From Chloroflexota bacterium (GTDB lineage: Bacteria > Chloroflexota > Anaerolineae > 4572-78 > J111), in NCBI GenBank assembly GCA_016860845.1, contig BOKF01000004.1:186001-250000 (forward strand): a stretch of 64,000 nt of DNA, in the 5' to 3' direction. Position numbers and translations under genes: made by a program. Below, one piece after another: positions 41,418-50,657 of this stretch. How positions within the stretch are numbered: position 1 is the first letter of the stretch; each line of letters opens with the position of its first letter. A model generated the notes under the pieces. That model did no database searches. It was not told the origin of the DNA and saw nothing but the letters and a program-made list of their open reading frames with translations.

Positions 41418-43145
41418 ATGAGTGAGCAGCAAACGATTGCCTACTTTTCGATGGAGATAGCCCTGGAGGCCGGTCTGCCGACCTACAGCGGTGGTCTGGG
41501 CGTCCTGGCCGGAGACACGATTCGCTCCGCCGCCGATCTCGGCGTGCCGATGATTGCTGTCACCCTGCTGTATCGGCAGGGATATTTTTACCAGCGGCTC
41601 GATGCCGGCGGCTGGCAACGCGAGGAGCCAATGGCCTGGATCGTCGAGGATTTTTTGCAGGAGCTGCCGGCGCGCATCGCGGTCACCTTAGAGGGCCGGA
41701 CGGTTCAGCTCCGCGCCTGGAAATATGAAGTGAGCGGTATCGGCGGCTTCAAGGTTCCGGTTTACTTTTTGGATGCCGATGTACCGGAAAACTCTGGCTG
41801 GGACCGCACCCTGACCCACTTTCTTTACGGCGGGGATCAACCTTACCGGCTATGTCAGGAGGTGATCCTCGGCATTGGCGGGGTGAGAATGCTTCGGGCG
41901 CTGGGTTATGACCAGATCGAGCGCTTTCATATGAACGAGGGGCATGCCAGCCTGCTGACGCTGGAGCTCCTGGATGAGGCGGCCAGGCAAGCCGGCCGCA
42001 GTTCAGTCAGCCGGACCGATGTTGAAGCTGTCCGGGAGAAATGTGTCTTCACCACCCATACCCCCGTTCCGGCCGGACACGACCAGTTCCCTATTGATCT
42101 GGTCAACCGGGTGCTTGGCCCCCGCCAAGACTTCTTTGACCTGAAGGATGTTTTTTTCGTGGATCTGGTGGGGCGGGTGCTCCAACACCCTGAAGGGTTT
42201 GCCGATATGCAAGCCATTGTTCAGGGGGAGAACAGGCTCAACCTGACCTATCTGGCCCTGAACCTGAGCCACTATGTCAACGGCGTCGCCAAAAAACACG
42301 GCGAAGTATCCAGGCTCATGTTTGCCGGTTATGCCATTGAGGCGATTACCAACGGCGTCCATGCGGCCACCTGGGTGTCAGAACCATTCCAGGCTTTGTA
42401 CGATCGCTATATTCCAGGCTGGAGACAGGATAATTTTAGCTTACGGTACGCGCTGAGCATTCCCAGGCCAGAGGTATGGGCCGCTCATACCCAGGCCAAG
42501 AAACAGTTGATCCAGTATGTGCATCGCGCAACCGACGTGGAGATGGATGGAGATGTCTTTACCCTTGGCTTTGCCCGGCGGGCAGCGACTTATAAGCGAA
42601 GCGACCTGCTCTTCACCGATATCGAACGGCTCAAAAGTATCGCGGCCAACACCGGCCCCTTTCAAGTGATTTATGCCGGTAAGGCCCATCCCCAGGATCA
42701 AGCCGGCAAGGAACTCATCCGGCGCATTTTTCAGATGAAAGAATTGCTCAAGGAAGAGATCAAGATTGCTTACCTGGCGAACTACGACCTCGACCTGGCC
42801 AGGCTGATGACGGCGGGGGTTGACGTATGGCTCAATACCCCCCAACCCCCCAATGAAGCCTCGGGAACCAGCGGCATGAAGGCTGCGCTCAACGGTATCC
42901 CCAGCCTGAGTGTGCTGGATGGGTGGTGGATCGAAGGGCACATTAAAGGCGTCACCGGCTGGGCCATTGGCGAGAATGGGGCAACCGGCGGAGGTGACAA
43001 CCGGGCCAACGAGGCGGCCTCGCTTTACGAAAAACTGGAGTATCTCATTATTCCGCTGTTCTATGAAGATCGAGATCGTTTCATCGAGATGATGCGTCAC
43101 GCCATCGCCCTCAACGGCTCTTTCCATAAACGCTACATACGCTGA
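41418..43145 (+). CDS. glgP: Alpha-glucan (glycogen/maltodextrin) phosphorylase, short type
   Basis: A 575-residue GT35 enzyme releasing glucose-1-phosphate from alpha-1,4-glucans. The start ([27 protein letters not shown]) and the pyridoxal-phosphate region ([29 protein letters not shown], near residue 480) are typical. The length suits the short form found in archaea and many deep-branching bacteria, well below the ~800 residues of E. coli GlgP. ATG 41418 follows AAAGGAGA. It works with the debranching enzyme encoded just upstream. Confidence 0.92.
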   Translation: MSEQQTIAYFSMEIALEAGLPTYSGGLGVLAGDTIRSAADLGVPMIAVTLLYRQGYFYQRLDAGGWQREEPMAWIVEDFLQELPARIAVTLEGRTVQLRAWKYEVSGIGGFKVPVYFLDADVPENSGWDRTLTHFLYGGDQPYRLCQEVILGIGGVRMLRALGYDQIERFHMNEGHASLLTLELLDEAARQAGRSSVSRTDVEAVREKCVFTTHTPVPAGHDQFPIDLVNRVLGPRQDFFDLKDVFFVDLVGRVLQHPEGFADMQAIVQGENRLNLTYLALNLSHYVNGVAKKHGEVSRLMFAGYAIEAITNGVHAATWVSEPFQALYDRYIPGWRQDNFSLRYALSIPRPEVWAAHTQAKKQLIQYVHRATDVEMDGDVFTLGFARRAATYKRSDLLFTDIERLKSIAANTGPFQVIYAGKAHPQDQAGKELIRRIFQMKELLKEEIKIAYLANYDLDLARLMTAGVDVWLNTPQPPNEASGTSGMKAALNGIPSLSVLDGWWIEGHIKGVTGWAIGENGATGGGDNRANEAASLYEKLEYLIIPLFYEDRDRFIEMMRHAIALNGSFHKRYIR

Positions 43146-43193
43146 ACTCAAAACCACTGTTTATGCTATTGGCCCATGAAGGGAGTTTGGTGT

Positions 43194-45281
43194 ATGTCAC
43201 AGCAATTTGTCGCAAATTATGGCGAGCAAGATTTTTATGAGCCTCATCAACTTATCTTTATTCAGAGCCGGGCCAGCATAAATTACGCCCTTATTAACGA
43301 ATACGCCACTCTGATGTCAGAGGGGATTGTATTCGATCCGATTGAAGGGGTTCAGGATGCGGAGGGTCATATTTATATTTGGGACGGCTACCATCGGGGA
43401 GAAGCAGCTAAACGGGCCGGCATCCATCTCCGGGTTAGAATCAGACCTGGTACTCAAACCGATGCGGAATGGCTGGCCCTCTCAGCCAATCAGAAGCACG
43501 GTCAAAGGCGGAGTATGGAGGACAAACAGCATGTGGTTCGGCAGGCCCTCCTCCACCCTTACGGTCTTTATATGAGTGATCGGGCACTTACCCGTCACTG
43601 TGGGGTTGATCGCCGCTTGGTGGTTAAGGTCCGCCAGGAAATGGAAGAGACTGGTGAAATTCCTGAGGAAACCAAACGCTTCATTCAACGAGGCGATCAA
43701 ACTTACGAGATAGATGTTATAAGATTTTCCAAAGTCGAAAATCCCCCAATCTCTGGCTGGTTGCTTGATACGGCTATATCCCTGAAGGAATGGATGTGCC
43801 AGTTATGCACTGAACCGCAAAACAAATTCGAAACTCAGTATCGGCTCTATCTTGTTGGTGAAACGCAGCTGCGAATGATTTGTCCTGAATGCTACCAGGA
43901 TAGAATTAGAGGTATTGAGGAACTACCAGAGCATCTACTTGACGATCAAACCGAAATCAAGGAACGCCAAAGTGCGCTTCAAGTCTGGTTAGTGCGCCAG
44001 AAGATGAGGCTGATCAAGGAGCGGTTAGCTGAATATCCAGAGCTGCGTCATACTTTTTTAGAACAGTTACGCAACTCAATCACGGAGCAAGCGCCGACAA
44101 TTGATGAGCTAGCTCAAGCGATCACTCAAGCCCTCATCACCCACGGTGTCCGTTTTGAAGAGAAAAGGACTTGGAATAGTGTGCCTACGTCTCAATGTCT
44201 CGGATGTCAAACGACTTTTGAAGAATTGAGAGAGGCATTACAGAGTGGACAAAGCGAGTTCGTTCCGCATCAAGATGGCACTGTCCCACAATTTTGCCAA
44301 TATCTGCGGTTATTTCCACAATACACGGAGCAGTTCAAACCTGCTCCTGATGGTTCGGCTGTACTCCAGGTAGCAGATGGCATTGATTTAGACCAGTATC
44401 CCCCCACAGCACTTACCCAGGATAGACAAGGAGTAAGAGGTGAGAAACGTGCTCTCCTTAATCACATTGAGGCTTACTGTGTTGCCCCTGATGCCCACCA
44501 GCCCGCTAGTTGTTTCGATCAACAAGAACAAGCAGTAGCCCAAGCCGCCGCTGAAATGCTAACCAAGCAAGGACTGCCGGCTGTATTGCCCCACTTTGTT
44601 AAGGAAAGGCAGGGGGCAGGAGAGTTCATCTGGCTTGAGCCGCAACTTGAGGGGCAATCCTGCACCCCACAAAGTTGCCAGCATGCCCATAGCCATCCGC
44701 CTGGATTTGTGGTTTTAGTGGAGCCAGGTGGACCCTGGAAAATGGCCTGCGTTCACCGTGAATGTGGAGCTCAGGCGCAAGAGGCTTTGATTGACTGGGA
44801 GGCTGAACAGCGACAACTGGAGCAGCAACGGCAACAGGCAGCCCTCAATCAATTGCGACAGATCACTATCGAGCGCACCTTGTTAGCTTCGGGAGGCGAG
44901 GGGATAGACTTATCTAAACCTTCGCTGCTAACAACGATTGAGACATTGTTGGTACCGGATTGGGACACGCTGAGCATGTCTCATATTATCACAGGGTGGC
45001 AGCAGGCAATACGGGCACAGTTAACTTACGAATTAGAACACACCGACCCAATATCCAAAGAGGTCACGCACGCTTTACAAGACCGATTCGCGGAATTGGC
45101 CGAGAAACCTAAAACTGACAATATCAGCAAATTGTTTATGTTGCTAAGAGAGAAACTGGTGCGCTCCCCAGAGACATTGAGCCGTTGGATTGCGTGCCTG
45201 GCCCTGGTGCGAAGTTGGCGAGATGAAGTAAACACGATTGAACAAATTGAGGAGGCAACCAGAGGAATTTCAACTTTGTGA
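43194..45281 (+). CDS. ParB-like protein with additional cysteine clusters
   Basis: A 695-residue protein. Residues ~20-95 form a ParB/Srx-type N-terminal domain (LINEYATLMSEGIVFDPIEG...IYIWDGYHRGEAAKRAG...VRIRPGTQTDAEWLALSANQKHG), followed by a helix-turn-helix (SDRALTRHCGVDRRLVVKVRQEM). The rest is unrecognised but has Cys pairs: CQLC (~202), CPEC (~230), CLGC (~337) and a Cys/His group (CTPQSCQHAHSHPPG, then CVHREC, ~490-525). These suggest zinc ribbons. No ParA gene is nearby, so plasmid-style partition is unlikely; a phage or plasmid origin or a regulatory role is more plausible. The start follows AAGGGAG. Confidence 0.7.
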   Translation: MSQQFVANYGEQDFYEPHQLIFIQSRASINYALINEYATLMSEGIVFDPIEGVQDAEGHIYIWDGYHRGEAAKRAGIHLRVRIRPGTQTDAEWLALSANQKHGQRRSMEDKQHVVRQALLHPYGLYMSDRALTRHCGVDRRLVVKVRQEMEETGEIPEETKRFIQRGDQTYEIDVIRFSKVENPPISGWLLDTAISLKEWMCQLCTEPQNKFETQYRLYLVGETQLRMICPECYQDRIRGIEELPEHLLDDQTEIKERQSALQVWLVRQKMRLIKERLAEYPELRHTFLEQLRNSITEQAPTIDELAQAITQALITHGVRFEEKRTWNSVPTSQCLGCQTTFEELREALQSGQSEFVPHQDGTVPQFCQYLRLFPQYTEQFKPAPDGSAVLQVADGIDLDQYPPTALTQDRQGVRGEKRALLNHIEAYCVAPDAHQPASCFDQQEQAVAQAAAEMLTKQGLPAVLPHFVKERQGAGEFIWLEPQLEGQSCTPQSCQHAHSHPPGFVVLVEPGGPWKMACVHRECGAQAQEALIDWEAEQRQLEQQRQQAALNQLRQITIERTLLASGGEGIDLSKPSLLTTIETLLVPDWDTLSMSHIITGWQQAIRAQLTYELEHTDPISKEVTHALQDRFAELAEKPKTDNISKLFMLLREKLVRSPETLSRWIACLALVRSWRDEVNTIEQIEEATRGISTL

Positions 45282-45301
45282 GAGTTCCCTCACATTATTC
45301 A

Positions 45302-45766
45302 TTAACGGCTTAGGGTGGCATAGTAATAGTCCATGCTGCTCCAGGCCAGCATAAATGCTTCTTCATCAACAGGGGTCGGACCCTCAGCGAGAGCCGGGTC
45401 CATCACATAGACCATCTGTTGCTCCAAATCAACTACGACCACGGCATGTTGAAAGGAATGTCCTGACCACTGGGGCAAATCGCCAGCCTGAACAAAAACA
45501 ATAACCGGCACTTTTTGCTCGAGCTGGTCACGAATATCCTTCAATGTGCCTGCTTGATAATTGACTTTGATTTTAGAGGAGGCCAGTTTCTTGATATTGG
45601 AATGGCGTACGCCAAAAGGAGGGTTTAATCCCAGAGTTTTGCTAATTGACTCTTGTGAACGTGAAAGGCCCAGATAGGCTAACACCATCTGGATACAAGC
45701 AGGAAGGCAATAGCCATCGCCTTTTTGGGATTTATGGGATAGGGGCAAGTTGGCGGCCGCGCTCAA
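45302..45766 (-). CDS. C39-type papain-like cysteine peptidase
   Basis: A 154-residue stand-alone peptidase. The catalytic Cys20 lies in GDGYCLPACIQMVLAYLG, the His in HSFQHAVVVVDL and the Asp in VYVMDPA, matching the C39 (double-glycine leader) peptidase fold. There is no signal peptide, membrane part or ABC domain, and no bacteriocin-like precursor is seen nearby. Its start overlaps the end of the upstream small gene by about 35 bases, so the two are translated together. A role as an intracellular protease or effector in a two-gene system is inferred. Confidence 0.75.
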   Translation of the reverse strand: MSAAANLPLSHKSQKGDGYCLPACIQMVLAYLGLSRSQESISKTLGLNPPFGVRHSNIKKLASSKIKVNYQAGTLKDIRDQLEQKVPVIVFVQAGDLPQWSGHSFQHAVVVVDLEQQMVYVMDPALAEGPTPVDEEAFMLAWSSMDYYYATLSR

Positions 45767-46103
45767 TCATCGCCTCGACTATTTGGGGAGGGGTCAGCAC
45801 CTGCCCCGTTTCAGCATCGACCTCAACCTGTCCGATGGGACCAATCGGGTCAAAATGAACGCCAGTGATAAAGGCCTCAAACCGCCAGATGGCTCGGTCA
45901 TGCACCGAGATCAGCGCCCCCTTCATTGCGCCCACGGCGTCGCCCATATGGTTCGCCAACCAGACATTGGCTTTACCCAGCGCCGCTCGCTCGCTGAGAA
46001 CAGTGGACAACGTTACCTGAACTTGGCTGCCCTCAGGCAGAGCCAGAGGGGGATCAAATTCAACCTTGCCTTTTCGCACGACACCTATATAGGTTGTGGC
46101 CAT
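45732..46103 (-). CDS. Small protein with DUF104-like beta-barrel start, partner of C39 peptidase
   Basis: 123 residues. The opening ATTYIGVVRKGKVEFDPPLALPEGSQVQVTL resembles the small beta-barrel of AF2212/DUF104-type antitoxin proteins (VxxGxVxxxxPLxLPEGxxVxV). The remaining part (IWRFEAFITGVHFDPIGPIGQVEVDAETGQVLTPPQIVEAMIERG) is not recognised. ATG 46103 is preferred since AGGAG lies 8 bases before it; another ATG is six bases upstream. It overlaps the C39 peptidase gene and is probably its partner or inhibitor. Confidence 0.65.
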   Translation of the reverse strand: MATTYIGVVRKGKVEFDPPLALPEGSQVQVTLSTVLSERAALGKANVWLANHMGDAVGAMKGALISVHDRAIWRFEAFITGVHFDPIGPIGQVEVDAETGQVLTPPQIVEAMIERGRQLAPIP

Positions 46104-46290
46104 CACCATCTCTCCTGCGATAGCTTACCTCAAGCCTGTTGTTATTATAGCGGTTTTTGGTTGAAATGGAATTTTGATGCATTCCCTTGCTGTAAGCCAG
46201 GGAAGTTTCATTTAGCGAATTGGCGCAATTCAGTGATGCCATTGTCCAAGCTGCGGTTAGCTAAGGAGTTAAAGCCTTACCAAATCGCTG

Positions 46291-46644
46291 TCACACAAGC
46301 CGGAGAACAGCCGGGCCGAGTAAATCTTCCAGCCGTTCTTCAATGCTCAACTTGCTCAACGGGATCCGTTCCAACATCTGCCAGCGCTTCTGCCACAGCC
46401 GAACCGTATCCCCATCCACGCCGAGGTCCCGAGCGATCTGATTGTTGCTTTGTCCCTGGCCGGCCGCCAGAATAATCCTTGCCCGCAGGACGATTTGTTG
46501 ACCCGTTTGATGGGCCTTGATCAGTTTGATTAAGCCACTGAAGGTTTCTTCACTTAAATCAATACCATCAAACCTCACAAAAATGCCTTTCGTTAGCCTC
46601 CAGACAGACTGAGGGCTATTTTTTTCCTTGTCGCTTTTCTCCAT
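46291..46644 (-). pseudogene. IS630-type transposase remnant (N-terminal HTH only)
   Basis: 117 codons cover the helix-turn-helix of an IS630/Tc1-type transposase: LIKAHQTGQQIVLRARIILAAGQGQSNNQIARDLGVDGDTVRLWQKRW. The frame ends after RLEDLLGPAVLRLV, without the DDE catalytic domain. The bases 46143-46290 beyond it carry no recognisable coding sequence. It lies head-to-head with the BlaI operon, and its start is within 5 bases of that promoter. Confidence 0.7.
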
Positions 46645-46682
46645 TTGACAAGTAGAGGGTATCTCTTACAATAAGTAGGAGA
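46645..46682 (+). promoter_or_regulatory. Promoter and probable BlaI operator of the blaI operon
   Basis: TTGACA (46645-46650) and TACAAT (46667-46672) are 16 bases apart, a good sigma-70 promoter. An inverted repeat TCTCTTAC-N5-GTAGGAGA (46662-46682; 7 of 8 positions pair) covers the -10 box. BlaI/MecI repressors bind such dyads containing TAC/GTA. The position suits autorepression. Confidence 0.65.
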
Positions 46683-46710
46683 AATTAACCCTACAGGAAA
46701 AGAGGTCGTT

Positions 46711-47142
46711 ATGACGCAGGAAATGGCTATTCAGTCTTTTAGACTGGGCGAAAAAGGCTTAACGCACATCTTTGGAGAGCTGGAAGCCAGGTTGATGGAA
46801 GCTGTCTGGGCTTTGGACGAGCCAGACGTGCAGGATGTCATTGATTATCTGGACGGCAACCTGAATTACAAAACAACAATGACCGTCCTCAATCGTTTGG
46901 TCGATAAAAAGGTCTTGAACCGCCGGAAGGTAGGCCGGGCTTTTGTCTACCAGGCGATTGCCTCCCGTGATGAACTGTTGGCCAGGGTATTTGACCAGGT
47001 AGTGCGGGGGATGTTTGGCGATGATTTCCGCCACATTGCCGTGACCCAGATGATTGAGACGGCGGAGTCAATTGATCCCCAGCTCCTTGATAATATAGCT
47101 GATCTCATCCAGCACAGAAAAGAAAATGCGCCCAAAAGCTAG
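46711..47142 (+). CDS. BlaI/MecI/CopY-family repressor
   Basis: A 143-residue winged-helix repressor. LGELEARLMEAVWAL-type start (FGELEARLMEAVWALDEPDVQDVIDYL) and TTMTVLNRLVDKKVLNRRKVGRAFVYQAIASRDEL are typical of Penicillinase_R proteins. The C-terminal dimer helix carries the region normally cleaved on induction. It is cotranscribed with a BlaR1-like peptidase (overlap 17 bases) and thioredoxin-type genes; no beta-lactamase gene is present, so the regulated stress is probably oxidative or envelope-related (inference). Confidence 0.88.
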   Translation: MTQEMAIQSFRLGEKGLTHIFGELEARLMEAVWALDEPDVQDVIDYLDGNLNYKTTMTVLNRLVDKKVLNRRKVGRAFVYQAIASRDELLARVFDQVVRGMFGDDFRHIAVTQMIETAESIDPQLLDNIADLIQHRKENAPKS

Positions 47143-48073
47143 CCCCACGAACCGCTATTTTTGGCTCCTTATAACTGTCAGCTTCAGTTTGGCCAGCCTC
47201 GCTCTGGGAATGAGTTGGGCTTACAGCCGGACCTGGGTCGAACTCCTATGGCACGCTTGCCAGGCTGGTCTCCAGCATATGCAAGAGCATCTGCCCTCGG
47301 CTTGGCAATTGATTATCCCAGCCATAGTCCTGCTGATGGCTGTGCGAGGAGGGTTAAGCCTCAACCAACAACTTCGAGGGACATTACGGCTGAGCCACCT
47401 CTTTCTGCCTCTCCGCGAAACACCTCCAGCGCGAGTCCAGGTCTGGCTGGCCGCCAATGGGCTGGCTGTAGAGGATATTGTCTTTCTAAATTTGTCCTCT
47501 GCGCACGCCTTTTGCTTGGGCTTCTGGCGACCTCGCATTTGGCTCACGGACGGTTTGGTTAACCTGCTCACCGATGAAGAACTGGCGGCGGTTCTAGCGC
47601 ATGAAGCTTACCATTACCGCCAACGGGACCCTTTGCGGCTGCTGATTGGTCGTACCCTCAAAGCCACCTTTTTCTTCTTGCCCTTGGTCAGCGACCTGGC
47701 TCAAGCCGCCGAGTTGCAGCAGGAGGTAGCCGCCGACCGGGCCGCTGTTATCCATTTGGGCAGTGATCTGCCACTCCTGTGTACACTCCAGAAATTACTG
47801 AGATATGGCTTTGGTGCAACGCTCCCGGTAGCTGCTTACACCCCCTTCAATGTAACGGAAGCCCGGCTTCGACGGCTGCTCTACCCGCCAGCCCCTTTCA
47901 GGTGGCGATCCTACTTTTCTGGTATATTGATCAATTTAGGTATCTTGCTTATTTTTAGCAGTATCGCCCTCTTACCGGCTCAGTTTGGAGCGGGTGAGAC
48001 AAGTCACTGTACGGCCGAGCCAATTGCATCTCAATCGACTCACCCTCACCTGCACCCCTACTTTCCAAAATGA
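47126..48073 (+). CDS. BlaR1-like M56 membrane metallopeptidase
   Basis: A 315-residue membrane protein with helices near residues 13-35, 60-75 and 270-290. The zinc site is in LTDEELAAVLAHEAYHYRQRDPLR (HExxH) and the third ligand region is ELQQEVAADRAAV. This is the M56 peptidase module of BlaR1/MecR1, which cleaves or triggers cleavage of BlaI. The C-terminal penicillin-binding sensor is missing, so it does not sense beta-lactams. Its start overlaps blaI, and its stop overlaps the TlpA start by four bases. Confidence 0.85.
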   Translation: MRPKASPTNRYFWLLITVSFSLASLALGMSWAYSRTWVELLWHACQAGLQHMQEHLPSAWQLIIPAIVLLMAVRGGLSLNQQLRGTLRLSHLFLPLRETPPARVQVWLAANGLAVEDIVFLNLSSAHAFCLGFWRPRIWLTDGLVNLLTDEELAAVLAHEAYHYRQRDPLRLLIGRTLKATFFFLPLVSDLAQAAELQQEVAADRAAVIHLGSDLPLLCTLQKLLRYGFGATLPVAAYTPFNVTEARLRRLLYPPAPFRWRSYFSGILINLGILLIFSSIALLPAQFGAGETSHCTAEPIASQSTHPHLHPYFPK

Positions 48074-48801
48074 ATGAGCAAATCATCAAAGAACGGCGTT
48101 GGACACCCTGGATCATGGCCGGGAGTGGGCTGATCGTAAGCTTGGTTTTTGGCAACCTGCTGTTTTTTTCCATCTCCTGGCCCTATCAAACGATAACCGA
48201 CCCGGCAACTTTGCAACCGGCCAGTTTTATCAGTGCCTCGCCCACAGCCCCAGCTACTCCACTCAAGATATTATCTCTCCCTCCACCGACTGATACCGTC
48301 ATCCTGAGTCTGGCAACCCCTACCCCCACACCGCCAGGTACAAACCCTCCCGATGGTGAACCCACCGCCACTCCTGGTCAACCGGCGGCGCCGGATTTTA
48401 CCTTGAAGACACTGGATGGCCGCCAGATCAGCCTGTCGCAATTTCGCGGTGAGCCGGTACTCATCAACTTCTGGGCAAGTTGGTGCGCACCTTGCCGGCT
48501 GGAAATGCCGGAGCTGAAGCGCGTCCACGAAGCACGCCAAGATGAGGGATTGGTTGTCTTGGCCGTAAACGTGACGTATCTGGACTCGATGCAAGACGTA
48601 CAGCGTTTCGTGACCGAGTTTGGGCTGACCTTTCCGGTGCTGCTGGACGAAACCGGCGAGGTGGCAGACAATCTGTACTACGTCCGCGGTTTACCGACCA
48701 GTATATTTGTGGATCGTGCGGGTCTGGTCGCCAAAATTCAACTCGGCCCAATGACCGGGGCACAGCTCGATGAATTTGTCGGAGAAATTTTGAAGGAGTG
48801 A
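48070..48801 (+). CDS. TlpA/ResA-like membrane-anchored thioredoxin
   Basis: A 243-residue protein with an N-terminal anchor (WIMAGSGLIVSLVFGNLLFF), a Pro/Thr-rich linker and a thioredoxin domain from about residue 110: APDFTLKTLDGRQISLSQFRGEPVLINFWASWCAPC with active site CAPC near 139-142, and the cis-Pro in RGLPTSIFVD. Such proteins reduce disulfides outside the cytoplasm, for example in cytochrome c maturation. It is translationally coupled to the BlaR1-like peptidase and followed by a decayed DsbA gene. Confidence 0.9.
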   Translation: MNEQIIKERRWTPWIMAGSGLIVSLVFGNLLFFSISWPYQTITDPATLQPASFISASPTAPATPLKILSLPPPTDTVILSLATPTPTPPGTNPPDGEPTATPGQPAAPDFTLKTLDGRQISLSQFRGEPVLINFWASWCAPCRLEMPELKRVHEARQDEGLVVLAVNVTYLDSMQDVQRFVTEFGLTFPVLLDETGEVADNLYYVRGLPTSIFVDRAGLVAKIQLGPMTGAQLDEFVGEILKE

Positions 48802-48816
48802 AAAAAGGATGGTAAG

Positions 48817-49819
48817 ATGACGCTCAAAGAAAAAACTCTTCTCCCGCCTGAATCGAAAACTCCAGCGCGAAATAAACCCGACCCATTAACTGCCGAAGGG
48901 GAGACACTCACACTTTTGCCCGACGGCCCAGACGAACTTCGACTCAACGAAACAGTAACATCAGCCTCATCAGCTGACAATTTAGGTGGGGTCCTCCTGA
49001 TGAACCTAACTCAGCCCCTCCGTTCTTTACTTACCCGGCCAAAGGTCCAATTGCTAATCAATTAGCCGACCCCCAGGTTCACAACTGGCGCTACTTCACG
49101 GCCGGGATAGGCCTGGCAATTGTTGCCATGCTGCTGGGAGTCGTGTTAGGTTATCGGGTTCGACCGGCATTGGATTCGGCTTGTCTAGGGTTGCAGCCGC
49201 CTCCCAGCCTCTCGAAAGAACGGCGTCTGTTGCCACGAGTCCAACGATGGTTTCTCCAGCCAAGTCAGCCGCCAACTTGATTGCCGAGGTCGTTCAGGCC
49301 GGTGGCCCTAGCCAGGGATCGCCCGAGGCGCCGGTGGTCATCGTCGAGTACAGAGACTTTTAATGTCCTTACTGCGGGCGCCATTTTCGTGAAATCGAAG
49401 GCCGACTAAAAGAGATCTACGTCAAAAACAGCCAGGTCCGCCTGGTCTACAAGCATTACACTTTTTTGGGGCAGGAGTCGGTCTGGGCGGCTCTGGCTCA
49501 GAGTGTGCAGCTGAGCAAAACAAGTTTTGGGAATACCACCATCTGATTTTTTTCCCGGCAATCCGGCGAAAATCAAGGCGCCTTTAGCAAGGACAATTTG
49601 AAGATCTAGGCGGCAGAATTGAAGCTGGACCCGGCCGCCTTCAACTCATGCCTTGACTCAGAAAAGTATCTGGAAGTTGTGCAAGCCAACACTCGGGAAG
49701 GACGACAGTTGGGCATTCGAGGTACCCCAGGCTTTTACATCAATGATGTTCCGATAGTCGGCGCGGAGTCCTTTGAGGTCTTCCAACAGGTGATTGAGGA
49801 GAAGCTAAAAGCTCAGTAG
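48817..49819 (+). pseudogene. DsbA-like thioredoxin gene, multiply broken
   Basis: Fragments in several frames add up to a membrane-anchored DsbA/DsbG-like protein: a hydrophobic anchor (GIGLAIVAMLLGVVLGYRV, ~49110-49160), a linker, then EAPVVIVEYRDF followed by a TAA where CPYCGRHFREIEGRL should continue (the active site is CPYC). Further downstream come VRLVYKHYTFLGQESVWAALAQ and, after one or two frameshifts and a stop, LDPAAFNSCLDSEKYLEVVQ and GTPGFYINDVPIVGAESFEV. At least two stops and two shifts make this a true pseudogene. It once extended the BlaI operon. Confidence 0.85.
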
Positions 49820-49965
49820 TTCCAAGAAGGTGTTATATACTTGAACTTTTCGGGAACACGAGGTGGAATTGTCGGTTTAACAGTGAAACCTAATTTTCGA
49901 GAATGGGCCGAATAGACGCTGGAATTCCGTCATGACCCTATAGCGTTGTTTTTTTAGCCGCCCAA

Positions 49966-50421
49966 CTACCCGTTAATTAGGTGGATAAATGCCTCGCGCA
50001 TGATTAGCAGACGAGCTAACCAGTAAACAACTAAACCCACCAATAAAATGGCAGTTAAGCCGGTGCGATGTTCCAACCTGGCAACCCAGGCGGCAACTTT
50101 TTCTCTTGGGCAACGGGGCAGCAGCGTACTGATTCCGATGAGGGTCAAGGCGATCACAAACAGTGGGGCAAACGCATGAAAGGTAAGGGAAGTCGCCCAG
50201 TCTCCCCGCAGCAGAGCAATGATGGCGCGGGAAAGGCCGCAGCCCGGATCAGGCAGGCCAAAAATAGAATGGACAGGGGAGCGCCAACTGGGCAATCCAG
50301 CTATAACCAGGCTCAGATGCACTGTAGCTGCCCCGCTAATGGCCACGCAAGTAGGGCGGCTTTTCAAAAGTTGAGCCAGGATAGGTTTGCGGAAGGGATG
50401 TTCTGCGGTTAAGGGGAACAT
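49966..50421 (-). CDS. DUF2752-type membrane protein
   Basis: A 151-residue membrane protein with two or three helices. PDPGCGLSRAIIALLRGDWATSLTFHAFAPLF matches the DUF2752 motif (usually CPxCGLTRA), but the first Cys is replaced by Asp here. Function unknown. It stands alone and is not linked to the two-component operon further downstream on the same strand. The space 50422-50657 holds no gene. Confidence 0.7.
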   Translation of the reverse strand: MFPLTAEHPFRKPILAQLLKSRPTCVAISGAATVHLSLVIAGLPSWRSPVHSIFGLPDPGCGLSRAIIALLRGDWATSLTFHAFAPLFVIALTLIGISTLLPRCPREKVAAWVARLEHRTGLTAILLVGLVVYWLARLLIMREAFIHLING

Positions 50422-50657
50422 AGGGTAGTAGATACTCCCATTATCTCATTAATGACTCGCCCACGTTCAGCCAAGTTATCACCTCCATAGTACGTCTCGA
50501 TTAGCCAAGGCGCAAATCCTCCTACAATTGTAGTCCTTACCAAAAAGATACAGCCACAAACGGGCTAAGTTTAGAAAGATTGCGATTGGCCATTGCCGGC
50601 AGTTCAACAGCTTCTCCGCACCACAAATCTGTAAACGATTAGAAGTTAGGGTGATGA

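Noticed and set aside
43176..43193. Earlier in-frame start for the ParB-like gene
   Set aside because: The bases after it contain the AAGGGAG ribosome site that serves ATG 43194.
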